This document shows positions 11,151 to 22,660 of a DNA stretch of 64,000 bases, in pieces; positions within the stretch are counted from its first letter, which is position 1; every line of letters starts with the position of its first letter. The stretch is from NCBI RefSeq assembly GCF_949987535.1, contig NC_080066.1:133900335-133964334 (forward strand), read 5' to 3'. A program made the position numbers and the translations under genes. Origin of the DNA: Balaenoptera acutorostrata (Eukaryota; Chordata; Mammalia; Artiodactyla; Balaenopteridae). Under the pieces are notes generated by a model. That model worked only from the letters and a program-made list of their open reading frames with translations. It was not told the origin of the DNA and ran no database searches.

Positions 11151-12772
11151 TATAGTTAGTGTTTATAATTTGCCTATTTCATATTCTCTTTGCTTTCAGG
11201 CAGTTTTCTCTTAAGTGGATGAAATTATATCTTCATACCTGAAAGTTCTGAGACCTTGATGGTCTTGCTTATTCAGAGTTACTATAATCTTCCATTAAGT
11301 TTTCTAATCTTTGGAAACTGATGCTATTTCTTCTCTAAATGTTAGAAGAATTCACTAGGGATGACATCTGGGCCTGGAGTTTTCTTTCTGGAAAGTTTTA
11401 TATTACAGATTCGTTTATTGAATACATATAGAGCCATTCAGATTTTTTTTGTTGTTGTTATTATTCTTGAGTTTATTTTGGTAACTTTTTTCTTGGAAAT
11501 TGTGTGCTTATTCAGAATACTAACATTGTTGTATTTTTTAATGTTGTAGGATGTAGAGGATGGGCCAATATGAGGATCACAAATTGCATTTTGTTGTTAT
11601 GATATCACAAGTTTTGATATGCTGTATTTTCATTATCATTTAGTTCAAAATATTTTCTAATTTCCACTAAGAATTCTCTCATCCATAGACTATATGTAAG
11701 TGTATTGCTTAATTTCCAAACATTTACATATTTCTAGTTATTCAGTTGTCACTGATTTCTAACTTAATTCCAATATGGCCAGAGAATATATTCTGTTGAT
11801 TTCAATCTTTCAAAATGTATTAAGACTCATTTCATGGTCCAGAATGGACCAAAATGAACATTTTAGTAAATGTTCTGTGTGCTTTTGAAAAGAATTTGTA
11901 TTCTGCATCTGTTGGATGTACTATTCTATACATATCAACAAGGTCAAATTTCTTTCAGACCTTCTATATCTTTACTAATTTTTCCTCTCTATTCTTTCAG
12001 TTACTGAGGGAGGTATCACACTATGATTCTGGATTCTGTGTCTATTTCTCTTTTAAATCTTATGAAATTTTGCTTTATATGTCTTGAACCTATGCTCTTA
12101 GGTACAAACAAATTTAGAATTGTAACTTCCTTGTGGATGAATCCTTTTCTATATATGAGTTTTCCCTCTTTGTCCCTTTTATCTTTAGTCATGTTTCTTG
12201 GCCAATTCTACTTTGTAAATATTATAGCAACAGCAGCTTTCTTTTGGATAATGTCAACATTGTATCTATATTTTCTCATTCTTTCACTTTCGATGTTTAA
12301 CTTTCCTTATGTTTAAGATGTCTTTTTTAAGTAATGTGTATTTGGGTTTTGTTGTTTTAATTCAGTTTTAAAATCTTTGTATTTTAATTGGATTATTGAG
12401 TTATTTTAAACTTAATATAATTACTCACATATTTGGGTTTATAACTATTTTTTTTCTATTTGTTCTATCTAATCTATAATCTTTTTTCTGCCTTCTTGCA
12501 GCTTTTTTTATTAATGAAGCATTTTTTACTATTTTATTTTTCTATTAGTTTATTGTTTATGGTTTGAAAGAGTCAATATTCAATTAGATTTGACAACATA
12601 ATTACTCCATTCCTTGATCTTTGTTTTTTCTTACATTTCCATGCTTTTTTCTGATATTAACTTTCTTTTGCTTAAAAATTCATTTTATTATTTTTTTGAC
12701 TACAAGTCTGCTGGTGATGAATTCTCACAGCTTCTGTTTTCTGGAACTGCCTTTATTTCACCTTCAATTTTT
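11150..12772 (-). repeat. Ancient L1-type LINE, antisense, left half
   Basis: The plus strand reads as the reverse complement of L1 ORF2-like and flanking sequence. Examples are gacatctgggcctggagttt near 11,360 (antisense of a conserved ORF2 stretch) and gttttgatatgctgtatttt near 11,610. The sequence is very AT-rich and full of stops. It is cut by the L1MB-type element at about 12,772 and resumes at about 13,806. The family assignment within L1 is uncertain. Confidence 0.65.
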
Positions 12773-13806
12773 AAAAAAATTTAATTTTAATTAATTAATT
12801 TTATTTTTTAAGACTATTTTTTTTAGAGTAGTTTTAGGTTCTCAGCATAATTGAGGAAAGGGTACAGAGATTTCTCATATACCCCTGTCCCCACACATGC
12901 ATAGCCTCCCCCGTTATCAACATTCCCACCATTTGTTACAATTGATAAACCTACACTGACACATCAAAATCACCCGAAGTCCACAGCTTACATTATGATT
13001 CATTCTCGGTGTACATTCTATAGGTTTGGACAATGTATAATGACATGTATCCATCCTATGTTATCATCCAGAGTATTTTCACTGTCCTAAAGATCCTCTG
13101 TGCTCTGCTTGTTCATTCCTTCCCCTCCCTCCCAACCTCTGGCAACCATTGATCTTTCAGTAAAAAGATCTCCGTAAATTTGCCTTTTCCAGAATGTCAT
13201 CTAGTTGGATTACACCACATATTGCCTTTTCAGATTGGCTTCTTTCACTTAGCAATCTGCATTTAAGGATCCTCCATATCTTTCCATGGCTTGATAGCTC
13301 ATTTCTTTTTAGTGCTAAATAATCCATGTGTGAATTCACCACAATTTATTTGTCCATTCACCCAATGAAGGTCATCTTTGTTGCTTCCAAGTTTTGGCAA
13401 TTATGAATAAAGTTTCTATAAGCCGCAGTGCGCAGTTTCTGTGTGTATGGACCTAAGTTTTCTACTTCTTTGGGCAAATACCAAGGAGCATGATTGCTGG
13501 ACTGTATGGTAAGACTATGTTTGGTTTTATAAGAAACTGCCAAACTGTCTTCCAAAATGGCTGTACCATTTCATATTCCCACCAGCAATGAATGAGAGTT
13601 GCTGTCACTCCACAACACTACCAGCATTTGGTGTTGTCAATGTTCTGGATTTTGGCCCTTCTAATAGGTTTGTAGTAGTATCTCATTGTTATTTTAATTT
13701 GCATTTACCCAATGACAGATAATGTGTTCATATGTTTATTTGCCATCTGTATTTCTCCTTTGGAGAGGTGTCTGTTAAGGTCTTTGGCTCATTTACTTCC
13801 AATTTC
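12772..13806 (-). mobile_element. L1MB/L1MC-type 3' end, antisense, nested in an older LINE
   Basis: From 12,805 the plus strand gives the reverse of a well-known L1M 3' UTR (tttctcatatacccctgtcc, catgcatagcctcccccgtt, atgtataatgacatgtatcc). It continues into the antisense end of ORF2 (tcatttctttttagtgctaa; gtttataagaaactgccaa). It is 5'-truncated near 13,805. The flanks match one continuous older element: ctttatttcaccttcaattt on the left and gacattttcattatgtgtag on the right are adjacent parts of it. All frames are decayed. Confidence 0.8.
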
Positions 13807-15210
13807 GAGGGACATTTTCATTATGTGTAGGATTCTTGGATGGTGGTTATTACTTCAACACTTTAAAAAATGTCATTCTTTGGTCTTCTGGTTTCTCTCT
13901 TTTTTGTTACTTTTGGTTCTTTGAAAGTACTACAGCCCCCCTTGACTGCTTTGAAGATTTTCTTGTATTTGTGTTCAGCTGTTTTTTAGCAATTTTGCTA
14001 TGATTTACCTGGGTGTGGTTTTCTTTGTATTTATCCTACTTGAATTTTGAGGCATTCTTGAATCTGTAGCTTTTGTCCATTTTAGAAAATTCTCTACCTC
14101 TATCTAATTAAATATTTCTTCTGCTACATTTTCTCTTTCTTCTCCCATGACTCCAATTGCACAAGTGTTAGATCATTTTACCCTATCCCATATTGCCCAT
14201 TCTTTCTCCTACTCTGTTTTAATATGGATAATTTTTACTGATCTATCTACCAAATAACTGCTTTTCCTTTTCCTGTATTTAATCTGCTTTTATACCCATC
14301 TATTGTATTCTTAATTTCACTTGTTATATCTGTTAATTCCGTTTGATTCTTCTTTTTAAATAGATACAGTTTTCCGGTAAAAGTTTGTATTTTGCCTTTA
14401 ATCTTATAGACTATATTAATCATGGTTTATTTAGTGTCTATGTCTCCTAACTTTAATACCTGGATCTGCTGTGCATCTATTTCTATTTTTTTCCTGCTTG
14501 ATTCTGTTTCTTGATAATTTTTATTGAATGTTGGATAGTGTGTAAAATATATTATAGAAGATCTGTATGATGTTATCATTCTTTAAAGAGGCTTTTCTTT
14601 AGCTTTTTGGCAGGCAGTTACAATAGGAGCAAATCACTTAATCCAATCAGGGACTGATCTTATTCAAGGCTGCCTTTCAGTCATTGTAAGGTTTGATTTA
14701 TTTCTAGTGTTTCCTTATTTCTAGGGTGTAGTTCTTTGGGAGATCCCAAAGCTTTTGGTGTTTATCAGAGAGCTCTATCTTGTGGGTCCTGAACTCCAAC
14801 TTCAATCTCCTCAGTTTTATGAAACTACTGATAGTTCTGGTTAATGTCTCAGCCTCTTAGCCTCCACTTACTGCTTGTAATCTCCATCTCTAGGCTTGTG
14901 CTACTTATGAATGCCTCCAGGAAAAAAGCAGAAGAATGCCTCACTCACTTTAATGTGTTTTCCTTTCCTCTAATGTGCCGTAGTAGTCTTGATCTCCAAT
15001 ATCTGACTTCCCATCCCTGTGAGACAACTGAAGGTCTACTCAGTTCTCTGACTCTTCACAGCTACTTTTTACTCAGTTTCTTAACCTCTCCAGCCCATTG
15101 CTTACCCTTCAGCAAATGCATTAAGAGAAAAAGAACACAGAATTTCTTGACTCACCTCAATAGGTTTCCCTTCCCCCACATCTTAGCTGCTTTGGTAGCA
15201 CTCTGATGCC
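13806..15210 (-). repeat. Ancient antisense LINE, right half
   Basis: It continues the element interrupted at 12,772. The phrase cctgggtgtggttttctttg followed by tatttatcctact, and the cccatgactccaattgcaca phrase, belong to the same old repeat. The 120-codon plus frame 14844-15206 lies in it and has no domain. Confidence 0.6.
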
Positions 15211-15229
15211 TTAAAACCACTTTAAAAAT

Positions 15230-15885
15230 GTTCAAGCTTTTCTAATGGCCAGTGGGGGGATTAATCTTCTATAAGATAGGCTCCCGTAACTAGACATGGA
15301 ATTCTCTCATTAACTTTCCTGGGCATGACAATATTAAGAGATAATCCAGATGCTTTCCTTCTACACTCCCTTGCCACTGTTATGTGGCGACAGTCTTCAC
15401 TAGGCAGGATCAATTACCTCCGCTAAGACTCAAACTCTACCTTTTCTTTAGAATGTTCTTCCCTTTAAAAAATGGAGCACGAATAACCAGGTGGTGACCT
15501 TGGTTTCTAACCCAATGAAACAACTGTTTTGTGTCCTTGTGGAATAATTCCTTCCTTTGGTACCAAATCTCTAACACAGCAGAGTCCATTGTTGTGGGGA
15601 TGGTAGAGCAAAAATTTGTAAATAAATTATTACATATAATAATGATAGATGATACCCATCTTTCATACTTTGGTTCCCAGACTAATGTATTCTGGCTATG
15701 GGAGAATCATCATCCTTACTGGCTGCAGATTCAGAGAATAAACCACATCATAAAAAACACCACTCCAGCCCAACAAGGTTGTGTATTGTGTCCCAGCTGA
15801 TGCTGTAACTGACTCTAAAATAGACCATTCAACTGTTCTGTAAAGTCAGCTCTTCTTTGTGTGAGGTTTATAGGACATCATCTTA
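15230..15885 (-). repeat. ERVL-like endogenous retrovirus fragment, antisense, left part
   Basis: The plus strand contains antisense pol-region phrases such as ggttcccagactaatgtatt, caccactccagcccaacaag and tgtgaggtttatagg, which I recognise as typical of ERVL internal sequence. It is a very old, heavily stopped fragment. It is split at about 15,885 by a MER5A-type transposon and resumes at about 16,114. The 89-codon frame 15531-15800 is incidental. Confidence 0.55.
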
Positions 15886-16113
15886 AATCATTTGTTCTCA
15901 AGTGGGGTGATTTGCCCTGTAGGGAACATTTGGTAATGTCTGGAGACATTTTTTATTGTCAGAACTTGTGGGGTGGGGGAGTATTACTGACTGGCATCTA
16001 GTGAGTAGAGGACAGAGATGATGCCAAGCATTCTACTATGCACGGGACAGCTTTCTGCAACGAAGAATTATCTTGCCCAAAATGTCAACGATGCTGCTGT
16101 TAAGACACTCTGC
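15886..16113 (+). mobile_element. MER5A-type hAT-Charlie transposon
   Basis: The order is ttgttctcaagtggggtgat, catttggtaatgtctggaga, ggcatctagtgagtagagg, then gaattatcttgcccaaaatg. This matches the short non-autonomous hAT-Charlie element MER5A. Both ends are worn. It lies inside the antisense ERVL-like sequence, which continues on both sides, so it inserted later. Confidence 0.85.
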
Positions 16114-17015
16114 TTTAGAACGTTCCCTGTAAAATGAGGTCCTTGGTCAGAAGCAGTGTTGTGCAGGTTAAAGTGACTGAGGATAGAGCATTCAGTGAAT
16201 CTTGGAATGGTGGTCCTCTCAGAGGGGACCAGAAAAAGCAAATAAAAATTTAGTAATTACTCAAGTGAGGACAGATTTGTATTTCCCCCAAACGGAAAAG
16301 ATTCAATGTAATTAACTTGCCCTGAGAAGATATTTGGACCATCCCAGATTATGGAATACTGTAAAAGTCTCAGGATTGATTTTTTTTTTTTTTTTGCTGC
16401 TGCTAGTAAGTTGGGCATCCAGCTGGAGTGCAGTTACCCATGGCGAGAAGTCTGTACTGCTGAACCTAAGTGTTGCTTGTATTCCTATCACCATGGGCAT
16501 TTTATATATGATCCCATTGAGCAAATATTAGGGTGACTAAAAAGAAGGGCTAAAATGAATCCACTGGATGGGTCATTTTGTCCAACTGGTTATTAAAAAG
16601 ATTCTTTTACAGTGGGAACTTCTACTGATTATTCATATGGAACACAAATATTGACAGACTCTGGGACCATTCTGAAAGATTCATCCCTCAACTTTCTTGT
16701 CATTAATCCCCAAGTTAATTCCTTCTAACGCCTGCCATCTGACGAGGCTCCATAAATAAGCTTAGAGCCCAACATTAGGCTGTGTCTCTTCCCAAGCAAA
16801 GAGTACGAGGTACATAGCTAAAAAACTTGCTTCTTTGGGATGATTTTTTTCCTCCATTGTCTTTTGGGGCCATTTCCATGTGGAAATAAAACACTTAACA
16901 ACAGTTCATTTCAAACACAAAGTGAATACTAATCCTCGCTTACTGGTACAGAGCCACTTTTAATCTTCATGTCCCCTGATTCCTCCAGCATCCTCTACCC
17001 TAACCTCAGCTGCTT
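16114..17015 (-). repeat. ERVL-like pol remnant (RNase H/integrase region), antisense, right part
   Basis: It begins with aaaatgaggtccttggtcag and runs through atggcattttat-like and gttattaaaaagattctttt phrases that align, in order, with the antisense integrase and RNase H part of ERVL pol. The T-run at 16380-16395 is an expansion inside it. There are many stops and indels, so it has no coding capacity. Confidence 0.6.
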
Positions 17016-17390
17016 TAAGGAAATAGATGGTTAGGGATAGGGCCGAAGTTCCCCTGTCCCCAAGGGACATCAAAAGCTATACATATCTATCTGAGTATGC
17101 TGGAAAACTTAGGGAAGGGGAGATCCTCAAACTTGGATGCAGACACTCCAAATCTCTATTCTACCCTGTTCTATAGGGTCAGGGGCACCCAAATTCAGCT
17201 AATGGGAGGCTGGATCTATTGGAGCCTGGATTCACAGAGTTATCCCTAAATGCCTTGGCCTGATCAACTGACAGTTTGGTTAAGTCGTAACCTGATGGTG
17301 TTCTCTGGGTTGCTGTAGCTGTTCAACCTGTTTCAGCTTTACAGAACTGAAAATAGATGTGGTCACTCTGCTCAGAGGGGAAAATTCAAG
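17016..17390. other. Unassigned sequence between two ERV remnants
   Basis: It could belong to either neighbouring retroviral fossil. No frame or clear motif is seen. Confidence 0.4.
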
Positions 17391-18165
17391 GCCATATTCA
17401 TACCTTTGGCCAATATCCTCCTTGATGAACTTTTTTATGTTTTTACTGACTCTTGGGTTGTTGTCAATGATCTAGCTGTTTGGTCTACCATTTGGAAAAC
17501 TACAGAATGGCATATTAAAGACTCCCTTCTTTGGTATTGCAAACTGTGGGGGAAAAAATCACAACTTCTGATCAGACTGTCTGTGTCACTTATGTAGATG
17601 CCCATGGTAAGGACCTGTTCTCTGAGGAGACAGCTGATTGAGCCTGTACTACCCATATTCCCACCATTGGAAATCTACCATCACACTGGATGTAGCAACT
17701 CATATATTGTCCTAGGCTAAGAAAAACTAAAGGACTCTAGATTGTCAGAATTATGACACACATCTATCCAGTTGTCCCATGCCTACTCCTGGCAGATTGA
17801 CTACATTGAACCTTTGACCTATTCTTTGGTGTTATTGGTGGTGCCTTACCCCTCTTGACAAGTTTTCAGGGTACAGTATTGCTGTCTGATGTGATCAGCC
17901 AATTCCCAACATACCACTGTGGCTCTTGAAACCAATCTGTGTCACGTTTGCGGCCTGACAATGGTGCACCTTTTGTTGAAGAAGCCACTCATCAATGTGT
18001 TTCTGGTCAAGATATTTAATGGGCCTTCCCATGCATCCTACCATCTGCAGGTATCTGATACTGATAACGTTAAAACAGCCTCTTTAAAAATCTACTTTGA
18101 AAAGACTTCTGATTCTGTCTCTCTCACCTTCTCCTTGTCCACATACTTTAGTAAGACAATTTAAT
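17390..18165 (+). pseudogene. ERV pol remnant (RNase H and integrase), plus strand
   Basis: The frame at 17406-17597 contains a TDSW motif followed by conserved tryptophans, as in the retroviral RNase H domain. Downstream, in shifting frames, come a WQID-type integrase motif (near 17,792) and a PDNG-type motif (near 17,956), which mark two of the catalytic aspartates of the integrase core. At least two frameshifts and several stops separate them. The element lies opposite in strand to the ERVL-like fossil to its left and is followed on the same strand by an env remnant and LTR-like end, so it looks like the 3' half of one provirus. Confidence 0.65.
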
Positions 18166-19140
18166 CATTGAATGCAGCCTTTAACAGAAAGAAATCATTT
18201 TCTCCCAGTTGCTTCCTAAGTAGTGACTGGGACAAAGGGTGGGGGAGATTATATCAACCTCTCTGGAAGGAATTTTGGAGTTTTCACACTGACCTTTGCT
18301 GGAATGATACCTCCTTCTGTCCCTCAGTGACAAGTCTAAGCCTGGCTAGTTGGTATATTCTCCCGGTGGTGGCCAATTAAAAGGTAGTCTGGAGAATTTA
18401 AGCTTAATTCTGATTCAGCCACCTGGATTCCCCTATTGGACTAATTTGGTCTTATATCATAATGACCACTTGGTTGAATACAGTGTTTGCTGAATAACCC
18501 TAAGGTGGTCTATGTAGGGGTCTATAAGCTTAATAAACATGTTCTTGTTTATCTGAATCTCACGCTGCTAGTTGGAGAGTCTGCGCGCAAGTAGGTGACA
18601 ATGGAAAAATGTTGTTACCATAGCTACTGAAAAGAGACACAATTTTGTGGCAGTGAAGGGAGAGCAACAATCATGGCACCTGGGAAAGAAGAACCTGCTA
18701 GGTATAGGAGAAGGATGGATGTTAATGATTCTGTCAGAATCACTGGGAGTCCTCCTCACAAAGGAAGTCAACCTGTACCCTAAATTGATATAGGTCCCAT
18801 TTGCAAGGGACTCCACACTGAACACAAAACTTTCTTTCTGGAAGCACCACATGTGTCCTGGTAGTATCCTTGTGTAGAAGTCAGGCATTGTTTTGCCTCC
18901 TTCTCCAAAACAAAATGACTCTGTCTTTGAGGTATTTTGAGAGACCTTCAAGCATTTAAGGAAATACCATCATGCAGACCTTAGATAAGTGTAAAAATCT
19001 CTGCAAGATGAGGCTACCCTTGTTCATCAAGGGGAGCTTCCCAGAAAGATAACTTATTTGTGCACATGTTGTGGGCAGGTATCCCTATGAAAAGAATCAT
19101 CCAATTATAAAAGGTGACACAAAATTTGTTCCTGGCTTTA
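18165..19140 (+). other. Probable decayed ERV interior (env surface region), unsupported in detail
   Basis: The stretch lies between pol and env-TM remnants on the same strand and should hold env SU if the provirus was ordinary. I see no motif that proves it. The 127-codon minus frame 18568-18951 has no recognised domain and is more likely chance. Confidence 0.4.
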
Positions 19141-19500
19141 GCTGAAATGATCAGTGACACAGCTGGCTATGGAAGGCATTCAGGGCAGCACCAACTCCCT
19201 GGCCAGGGTTGTTTTGGAAGATAGAACTGTCCTAGATTTCCGGTTTATGGGCTACCGAGACAAAGTCTATACAGTTGCTAATACATCCTGCTGTACCTGG
19301 ATCAATTCCTCAAGCCTAGCGGAAAGGTCAATACAGAAACATAAGGAGAAAGCCACCTGGCTTTCTAAGGTGAACTCTGATGCTTGATGGGATTTGTTCA
19401 GCAGGTTGGGTCTGGGATCCTGGAGAGCAGGGTTGACATCAATACGGTGGGTTGGCCTCATCCTGCAGCTTGGAGTCCTGTTGATAGTAGCCTCAAATTA
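19140..19500 (+). pseudogene. ERV env transmembrane-subunit remnant
   Basis: The 77-codon frame 19154-19387 has the layout of a gammaretrovirus-like TM ectodomain: an SLARVVL heptad stretch, an immunosuppressive-domain-like segment, then ANTSCCTWIN followed by a helical tail. The family's CX6CC motif is present except that its first cysteine position reads tyrosine (around 19,269). The frame stops at 19,385-19,387, and the downstream membrane-anchor region (19,400-19,500) is broken by further stops. It lacks a signal peptide, the SU domain and a usable start, so it is a fossil. Confidence 0.7.
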
Positions 19501-19559
19501 AATGCTGTATGAGGCAAACTGAATGGATTTGGTTCCAGCCCCTGTCATTCAGATTAATC

Positions 19560-20035
19560 AGAGTGGCCAATAGAGTGGCATATTAATGGGAAAATTTACC
19601 AGAAGCTAAGACAGTGTAGAAACTGCAGGTGGGTGTCGTTGGGTGATAATACTCCATGGGTCGCTTGCATTTCTGCGTGTCTTGTGAGCGAGGCACTGAC
19701 TGCCTTTGCTCCATATTGTCTCATCTGTTTGCGCAGCAAACAGCCTTGGAAGTTAGCGATAGTGTCTCCCGATCAAAGCGCAGGCATGCTTACTGCTCAT
19801 TATTAAAGATTTGGGTTCTCTCATCTCAGCATTCCTCTCTTATAATGCAACCCACTGCATGTGCATATATCCATCTGGGCCCATCTGCATCACCCCTGAG
19901 GAACCTGGGGGCAGGGGGAACTGCTGCAAATATGCTCATGCTGCTTGCTGTACTGTGAATAAAAAAAGTCCCTTGTCTTTAACTCAGAAGTCTCATGTCT
20001 TCTGCCGTCATCCATGAAATTTTAGCAAGCTAACT
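19560..20035 (+). repeat. Probable 3' LTR of the plus-strand ERV
   Basis: AATAAA at 19958-19963 follows ctgcttgctgtactgtg. It is followed by gtcccttgtctttaactcag and a catgtcttctgccgtcat end, the usual R-U5 arrangement of mammalian class I LTRs. The exact 5' edge is unclear. Position and strand fit the upstream env remnant. The frames at 19656-20017 lie in it and are not genes. Confidence 0.55.
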
Positions 20036-20278
20036 TGTAAGTAGGATAAAATCTCAGACCATACAGAGTTCTTGACACCTATTGAAATCAGGAACCCATT
20101 TTTATTGCAATATCTCCCACCAGGCTTTTCAGCCTATAAGCCACAATGACACTTTTCAAAGATGCTGGCACTTTCTCTACCAATATATTTCTCAATGTCT
20201 TGGTGAAAGAGTTATCTCCTAAGCTATCTCAGAGGACATATTTAAAAGAGGGTGAGTAAATAGTTCATAGTAAGTCCC
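20036..20278. other. Unassigned sequence
   Basis: No motif recognised. It ends in the target site of the following SINE. Confidence 0.4.
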
Positions 20279-20665
20279 GTCCCTAAGTCTTTTTTTTTTT
20301 TTAATTTATTTTATTTATTTATTTATTTTTGGCTGCATTGGGTCTTCGTTACTGCTCACGGCCTTTCTCTAGTTGCAGAGAGCGGGGGCTACTCTACGTT
20401 GCGGTGTGCAGGCTTCTAATTGCAGTGGCTTCTCTTGTTGTGGAGCACGGGGTCTAGGCGCACGGCTTCAGTAGTTGTGGCACGCAGGCTCAGCAGTTAT
20501 GGCTCACGGGCTCTAGAGCGCAGGTTCAGTAGTTGTGGCACACAGGCTTAGTTGCTCTGCGGCATGTGGGATCTTCCTGGACCAGGGCTCGAACCCATGT
20601 CCCCTGCATTGGCAGGTGGATTCTTAACCACTGTGCCACCAGGGAAGCCCTGTCCCTAAGTCTTT
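20279..20665 (-). mobile_element. CHR-type SINE, long variant, minus strand, with target duplication
   Basis: T-rich tail from 20,293, body to 20,651 ending in aaccactgtgccaccaggg. The sequence gtccctaagtcttt at 20279-20292 and 20652-20665 is the target-site duplication. At about 359 bp it is longer than the copy at 8154-8452. The extra length is an internal tandem array of a cagtagttgtggcac module, seen near 20,467, 20,490 (diverged) and 20,526. Confidence 0.92.
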
Positions 20666-21240
20666 AGACTCCTTTCTCTACATTATTGTGAGGTGTTAGT
20701 GGCATTTTAGCCTCTTGTATCATGGGTCATAGCTGAGTCCAGGTTTCAGTCCTCCAACCATGCAGACAATTACACCACACCAAGTTGTTCTAACCAGCCC
20801 ATTGCATCTCTGATCAGAATCTCCATATCTATACATTCAGCCCATTTGAAACTTACATTTTACCATCCTTGGTCCAACACCTCAAAAGTGATTCCCTCAT
20901 ACATTTCTACATTTTTGTCTATATGCATGAGCAATATCTTTCAGATCTTTCTCTGGATTTGAGTTGTAATTGCCCTTCTGCCTCCAATCTCAGAACCCTA
21001 CCAGGTCCCAGAGGAAGAGCAGCTCCCTTCTCCCTTCTGTGTATGTGTTGGGTTTTAGCTTACTGGGCTCTGATTAGTCACAAAGTAAAAAGCCTGTTTA
21101 CTTTCTGTTTTCCAGAAGTTTGTCAAAATTTTTGATGACTTCTCCTCCCTGTTTTCAGTACTGTTATAGAGTTAGACTTGTAATTCTTCTAGTTATCTCA
21201 GTAGATTTACAAGGGAGGTAGACTGTGTCCTCAGTCTGCC
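20666..21240. other. Unassigned sequence, possibly the 5' end of an old antisense LINE
   Basis: The right end, cctcagtctgccattttgaa at 21,229-21,248, resembles the reverse complement of an old L1 5' end. The rest is not recognised, so this is a guess. The 88-codon frame 20869-21135 has no domain. Confidence 0.3.
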
Positions 21241-22660
21241 ATTTTGAACTGGGAGTCCCTCATTCAGTTCCCAACCCAATACTCCGCTAGAAATATTCTG
21301 GTAAAATGTACCTTCGCCCTACGGATTGCCAAATCTAACTGGCTGATTCTTGGCTTATTTTACTCGATCTTTCTGGAATTTAACATTGTTGATCATTTTC
21401 CTTCTTGGAAACCTCTCAACCTTTCCCTTCAAATACTTAACACTTTCTTGGTCCTTTGACTTCTTTTCCTCAGACTGTTTTATAAGATTCTTTTTCTAAA
21501 CTCCTAAAATGCTGGTGTTACCAAGTTTCAAGTGGGAATTGCGTGCCTCATCAACAAGCCTGTATACTAGAATGTGAATCAATACTTAAAACTCATAAAA
21601 GAAAATAATTTCTATTTAGAATCCTATGCCCAACCAAATTACTGATGCAAAATAAGGTTGTATTCAAGCATGCAAAGACAGCCACAGGCATTAATGTAAT
21701 CTGTATGCTTATGGCTTCCAAATCTATGTAATTAGCCCAGACCTTGATACTTAGTTCCTGACTTGTTCAATTACCTGTTAAATTGTTCCATCTGGATAGC
21801 TCAAAAACTCCCTAAACTTAGTATGTTCAAAAGTGAACTAAATAACCTGCCTGATAAAAGCTTTTCCTTGTATTATACTCTCCATCTCAGCAAATTATAC
21901 CATTGTGCACCCATCAGACTCTCAGTCATCACCAAATTCTTCCTCTCTCCCATCACCAACACTAGTAAGTAATCAAGTCTTCTCAGTGCTACATACTAAG
22001 TATTTCTCACAGCTATTCTCTCCTTTTTTTCACTGTTGCTCCCTTAATTCACATTCACATCATTTCCTGTCTAGCCTCCCTACTTCCAGTCTTGACCTAC
22101 TTAAGTCCACCCCCCTACACTATGGCAAGAATGGTCTCTCTACAGGGTAAATATGGTCATATCTCTCGCTTTATTCAAAGACTCAATAGTTTTCCAGTTC
22201 TTGATTCCATGATCTCTCTCCTGACCCTCTTCTTACTTCTTCCTATTCCCCACCTCACTTTCTTTGCTCCAACTATACTAAATCATACTGTATTTGTAGC
22301 TCTCTAATGCTGTTTCATGCCCCCATCTTTTTCCTCCCATTGTTCCCATTGCCAAAAAAGCTCTGTTCTGCTGTTGATGACAGCCTAATCATCCTCCAAA
22401 ACTTAATGGAAGCATCAGCTTTTCTAAGAAAACTTTTCTGAATCCCCATGCAATCATGCCATTCTGTAGAGATATCCATTTACATTTTGCATGTCCCTAG
22501 TGTGCCCTGGAAATACTCACTAATATGCTTCCTCTCTACCAGGCTGGGAATTCCTTAAAGTTATGGACCATGTCTTGCTTATACTTATATAATCAGCACA
22601 GTATTTAGTATAGTCAATATTTATAAATGAATGGATAAATAGATAAGTGAATGAATAAAA
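21240..22660 (+). repeat. Long L2 LINE fragment reaching the 3' end
   Basis: It starts with an actccgctagaaatattctg block, then ctcgatctttctggaattta (ORF2-derived, endonuclease/RT-linked region). The gap at 21,520-21,700 is not L2-like. L2 resumes through tgccattctgtagagata to ctggggaattcc-like and atgtcttgcttatactta near the end, with an ATGAATGG-type tail. This is an unusually long L2 for one window. All frames (for example 21905-22150) are decayed L2 coding sequence. Confidence 0.75.
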
